Origin: Cristatella mucedo
Taxonomy: Eukaryota > Bryozoa > Phylactolaemata > Cristatellidae
Direction: 5' to 3'
Length of the DNA: 64,000 nt
Assembly: GCA_009760855.2 (NCBI GenBank)
Contig: WPIO01000026.1
Coordinates: 994,001 to 1,058,000 of the forward strand
Shown here: positions 1 through 64,000 of the stretch, piece by piece
How positions within the stretch are numbered: position 1 is the first letter of the stretch
Layout of the letters: every line of letters begins with the position of its first letter
Position numbers and translations under genes: made by a program
The notes under the pieces: generated by a model
The model's database searches: none
The model's input: only the letters and a program-made list of their open reading frames with translations
What the model was told of the DNA's origin: nothing

Positions 1-23143
<23,143 letters not shown>

Positions 23144-23436
23144 GGCAAGCGTCGGGCTGGAGGGGTTACATAGCCGATCGCGTTTCGCCTGCAACGGCCG
23201 CGCAGGTGGTTAGCGACAGCGGTAACGACCACTCGACCGGGGTGAAGACCGATAATGGTGACCTCTGGGTGGGGTGCCGGGAGGCGGTAGTGGCCTAAAG
23301 CGTAATTCTTCTAATCGTTGAAGTTTATGCAACACAAAGAATAATTTTTTTACGTTTTGTACGCTTTTGTGGAGTCTGCGGAACTAATTGCGCGGCCTTT
23401 TTCTTTACTAATGTCCGGGTAGTGCGCAACCGCTCG

Positions 23437-23444
23437 TGACGTAA
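23437..23444. promoter_or_regulatory. CRE/ATF-like site TGACGTAA
   Basis: The octamer TGACGTAA lies in the intergenic region between the two divergent start codons. It matches the family of ATF/CREB/C-EBP sites. One short match alone is weak evidence. Confidence 0.3.
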
Positions 23445-23704
23445 GAAAGTGTTGTGGCTAGCCCATTCGTCAACTTATGGTATCCCGTGCTTGGGAGGTG
23501 AATCGCTGTGCAGGTGCCCAACGCCGCCGCCGCCGCCGCCGAGTTGCGGCAGTGCTCCGTCTGTCAAAAGGCGCGCGGGAGGTGAGCTAGCCACGGCGCG
23601 AGCGCGACTCGTCGAGGAACGCAGGGCCAGAGGTCGCTGGCGCCGCCGGCGAGCGCTTCCTGATAGGCGTACCCCGAGTCAGCTGCTCGTCTAGCCGCCC
23701 TCTC

Positions 23705-23734
23705 GCCCCAGTTCAGCTGTCGGCGAACTGGGGC
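23705..23734. repeat. Perfect 10-bp inverted repeat with 10-base loop
   Basis: The arms GCCCCAGTTC and GAACTGGGGC are exact reverse complements separated by ten bases. The position is about 230 bp upstream of the syntaxin start codon, so it may be a DNA cruciform or factor site, or an RNA hairpin in the 5' UTR. Confidence 0.75.
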
Positions 23735-23962
23735 CTCGTCGTCGGTATTTCGCTGAGAAGCCCGTGATCCTAGTCGATATGGCGTGCGCGCGGAGCGTTT
23801 TCCGGCGTTGCGGTAGGCGCCCGAGGCCGCAGTTTTGTCGAGCCAGACGAGAGCTCCTAGCAGCTTTGTGCGTCGGCTGTACAGGCTGCCGTCGGCTGCC
23901 GGACTCGAGGGCAGTGAGAGCGGCGATCTGTTTTGTCCGCTTCCGTGAACTTCAACGACAAT

Positions 23963-33653
<9,691 letters not shown>

Positions 33654-34071
33654 TAGTAGTCAGCTCATAGTCCAGCTCACTGACATCCAGCAGCGTTGAC
33701 TGGGCTGGGCTGGCAGCTGTCGTATTCACCCTCTGGAATGCGCTCTGCCGCGTAACAAGTTGCTGTGGCATTGTCCTGCCACACGTCGGCAACCTGTGTG
33801 CCGTCATTTGATGCACGTCGGGAGGTTGCTGTGCCCAGTGCATACCAGTCAAGTTGGCGCGACTGACCTTACGTTTGTGTACCCCGGGGGGTAGCCGGAG
33901 GGGGAATGAGAAAGAGCATCATACGCAAAAGAGAGCTTGGTTGCAGAATCGTGTTGCCTGGATTTACAATGCCATGCGAGCAGCAGTTATGCCTCGTGTG
34001 ACTGCTGTCTTGAAAGCACTTACTCTTGTAGAACAACCTTCCCAGTCTGTCCCCCTTATATATGTCATAAT

Positions 34072-34101
34072 TACTATTATTATTATTATTATTATTATTA
34101 T
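34072..34101. repeat. (ATT)n run
   Basis: Ten ATT units. It resembles LINE-A tails but has no LINE hairpin beside it. Confidence 0.85.
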
Positions 34102-34446
34102 CATTGTTACTGTAATGCCTTTGTGTGATTGGTAGGTCTGCTTCACGCAGATCTGGCCCTAAAGTTCAGCTATGCCATGCTCTGCTGCTGCTGCTCGAAC
34201 CGCGTGCTGCTGCTTCTGCTGCCGCCATAGTTACTCAGCTGACTGTCCTGATTTTGCAAAGTGCGGTGTAGTGTGTTACGCTGGAGAGCTGTGGACAGCA
34301 GCTTCCTGGAAACCTTGAGCTACCAAGGGTAAGTATATGTGTGGTCGTTGAAATTCCAAAGGGCTTGCTGATCGATATTCTGAACAGAAAACAGCACGTG
34401 AGAATTCCCAGAATTCATGCAACGAGAGTGTGGAGCTGTAGATCTA

Positions 34447-34735
34447 ATGTAATGTATCTACGTCTGTAACTCTACAAAGCCGCAAAGACTCTGTGGGTGC
34501 TACTCAGGAGAGTTGTCTACAGCGCACTCAAGGCCAAAGCGGCTTTCAGTACTTTGGTTGCCAACAGACTTCATCTCATTCAACAAAGAGAAAGTGAGAA
34601 GCATACTGAGTCAGGAGGGCAGTTGAGGTAGTCTGTAGCACCGCAGCCCAGCACGGCTGAAAAGGATGTGCCATGGTCAGCAGCAGGAGAGTAGATGTCG
34701 TTCCACGAGAATCGTGGAAGTGAGTTGAAAGCCGG
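34447..34735 (-). mobile_element. LINE family B, 3' end
   Basis: It begins (plus strand) AATGTATCTACGTCTGTAAC and matches 30413-30720 closely before diverging near 34735. Confidence 0.75.
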
Positions 34736-35359
34736 CTCTGGCAGTCGGCCTCCCTGCCGGCTGCTGCTGGGGTCGACAGGAGAGGTAGCGATTCGGTGGA
34801 TTTCTCGGGATATGGACCATCGATCGGCTGCCTCCAAAATGCCACGCCCACTTGCTGGCGTTGCCGGAAATGTAGCTAGCTTGGGGGAGGTGTCTGGCAG
34901 CCTGCTGGATGCCGGCCGGCCAGTCTGGGTTTGTATTCAAGAGGTCCAGGCCATTGCCCCCCTCCCAGTTGCTAGCATCGATCCCTTATTCCTTGTTCTG
35001 TATCCCTGCAAATTCTCGTATGGTTATAGCCCAGCTGCTAGCAAAGCTAGCTACTACTCATTTTAATTGTCACAAAAGCAAAGAGACAGGCTTCAGGGGT
35101 GACGTAGGTTCAAAGAGATGTGCAGCTAATTAAAATCACGTGCTTGCCTTTTTTGGTGGACACCGTTACCCATCGAAGATCGAAGAGGTGTACGGTAGTC
35201 GAGTTCGCAAGTGTACGTACGGGCATCCTGTACATTTCAGAATCTTTGCTAGGGAACCACTAATGTCCACTGTAACGAAGCACTTATAGAATTAAGTCAC
35301 CCTCATAGTTAATCGTATGATCTGAATGACTATCTTTGTTGTGTTGATAAATTATATAA

Positions 35360-35365
35360 TTTATT
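35360..35365 (-). terminator. Candidate polyadenylation signal AATAAA for the LRR/S1 gene
   Basis: AATAAA on the minus strand, about 355 nt past the stop codon at 35720. The position suits a 3' UTR, but the region is AT-rich and chance is possible. Confidence 0.35.
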
Positions 35366-35719
35366 GCCATGGCATCAGCACCGACCGGCGATCGCTTAAA
35401 GGCAAAGGAAACTAGCACACGTGAAAAGGCACACGTCGGCAGTGTCGCGGGAAATATCCATCATTGGAAGTCATTAAGACCTTGCTAATCAAAGGATTCC
35501 ACAAAGTTGCCTGCTTGCAACTGCTAAAATGGCTCTGCTACGAAGTATACACGACACCAAAGAGTCATTCCCCGACACTTCATTCACTTCATTGCCATAG
35601 GCTGTCCCTAAAGGATCTGAGTAAACCCCTTTCTCACGCTGCTGAGCAGAGATGAAGAGCCAGAGCTGACCACCGATGCGTCGGCAGCACTCGTTGAGAT
35701 ACAGTGCTAAAAATGAGGA

Positions 35720-64000
<28,281 letters not shown>

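Larger units (their letters stand above)
23144..23962. promoter_or_regulatory. Likely bidirectional promoter of MYRF and the syntaxin gene
   Basis: The 819 bp between the two start codons are GC- and CpG-rich, with a (CCG)n run near 23523-23541. A CRE-like TGACGTAA lies at 23437-23444. A perfect 10-bp inverted repeat occurs at 23705-23734. No TATA box was seen in the expected place for either gene. The outer parts must be the two 5' UTRs. Shared control is an inference from layout. Confidence 0.6.
33654..35719. other. Spacer between convergent genes
   Basis: About 2.1 kb between the syntaxin stop and the stop of the LRR/S1 gene. It should hold both 3' UTRs. It contains an (ATT)n run (34072-34101), a minus-strand LINE-B 3' end (34447-34735) and, on the minus strand, a polyadenylation signal candidate at 35360-35365. 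No clear AATAAA was found just after the syntaxin stop. Confidence 0.7.

Overview
The window is animal (metazoan) nuclear DNA. It carries spliceosomal introns with GT/AG borders and phases that agree from exon to exon, very long CA/GA microsatellites, and fossil non-LTR retrotransposons of L2/CR1 type with tRNA-derived SINEs. One of its genes, MYRF, is known from animals and their close relatives. The phylum cannot be fixed from the sequence. Nothing bacterial or viral was seen. Most long open frames are microsatellite translations or retroelement remnants; the real coding sequence lies in 25 exons (plus one alternative first exon) read from splice sites, phase and protein family.

Three genes fill the window. 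(1) About 1-23143, minus strand: the 5' part of a myelin regulatory factor (MYRF) gene, a membrane-tethered transcription factor. Eight exons give 529 codons, from the start codon to near the end of the Ndt80-like DNA-binding domain; the rest lies beyond the left edge. (2) 23963-33653, plus strand: a complete ten-exon endosomal Qa-SNARE of the syntaxin-7/12 class (280 residues), with a phase-compatible candidate alternative first exon at 26261. The start codons of MYRF and the syntaxin are 819 bp apart, head to head, around a GC-rich stretch that looks like a shared promoter. (3) 35720-64000, minus strand: the 3' part of a gene for a secreted leucine-rich-repeat protein with about 22 repeats and a C-terminal LRR cap. 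By phase and position it runs on into a trypsin-fold (S1) domain that has lost its catalytic His and Asp. Its 5' end is beyond the right edge. The syntaxin and this gene are tail to tail, about 2.1 kb apart.

Introns and spacers hold at least three LINE families (called A, B and C here), two tRNA-derived SINE families, two hAT-like MITEs and many (CA)n, (GA)n and (CT)n arrays. SINE family 1 ends in the same 3' hairpin as LINE family A, the usual sign that the SINE used that LINE's enzyme. A 117-bp interstitial array of CCCTAAA repeats, plant-type rather than the usual animal TTAGGG, lies in the big intron of the LRR gene next to a GC-rich, CpG-island-like region.

Main candidates for something new: the LRR plus pseudo-trypsin architecture, the alternative syntaxin N-terminus, the shared SINE/LINE tail, and the telomere-like array.
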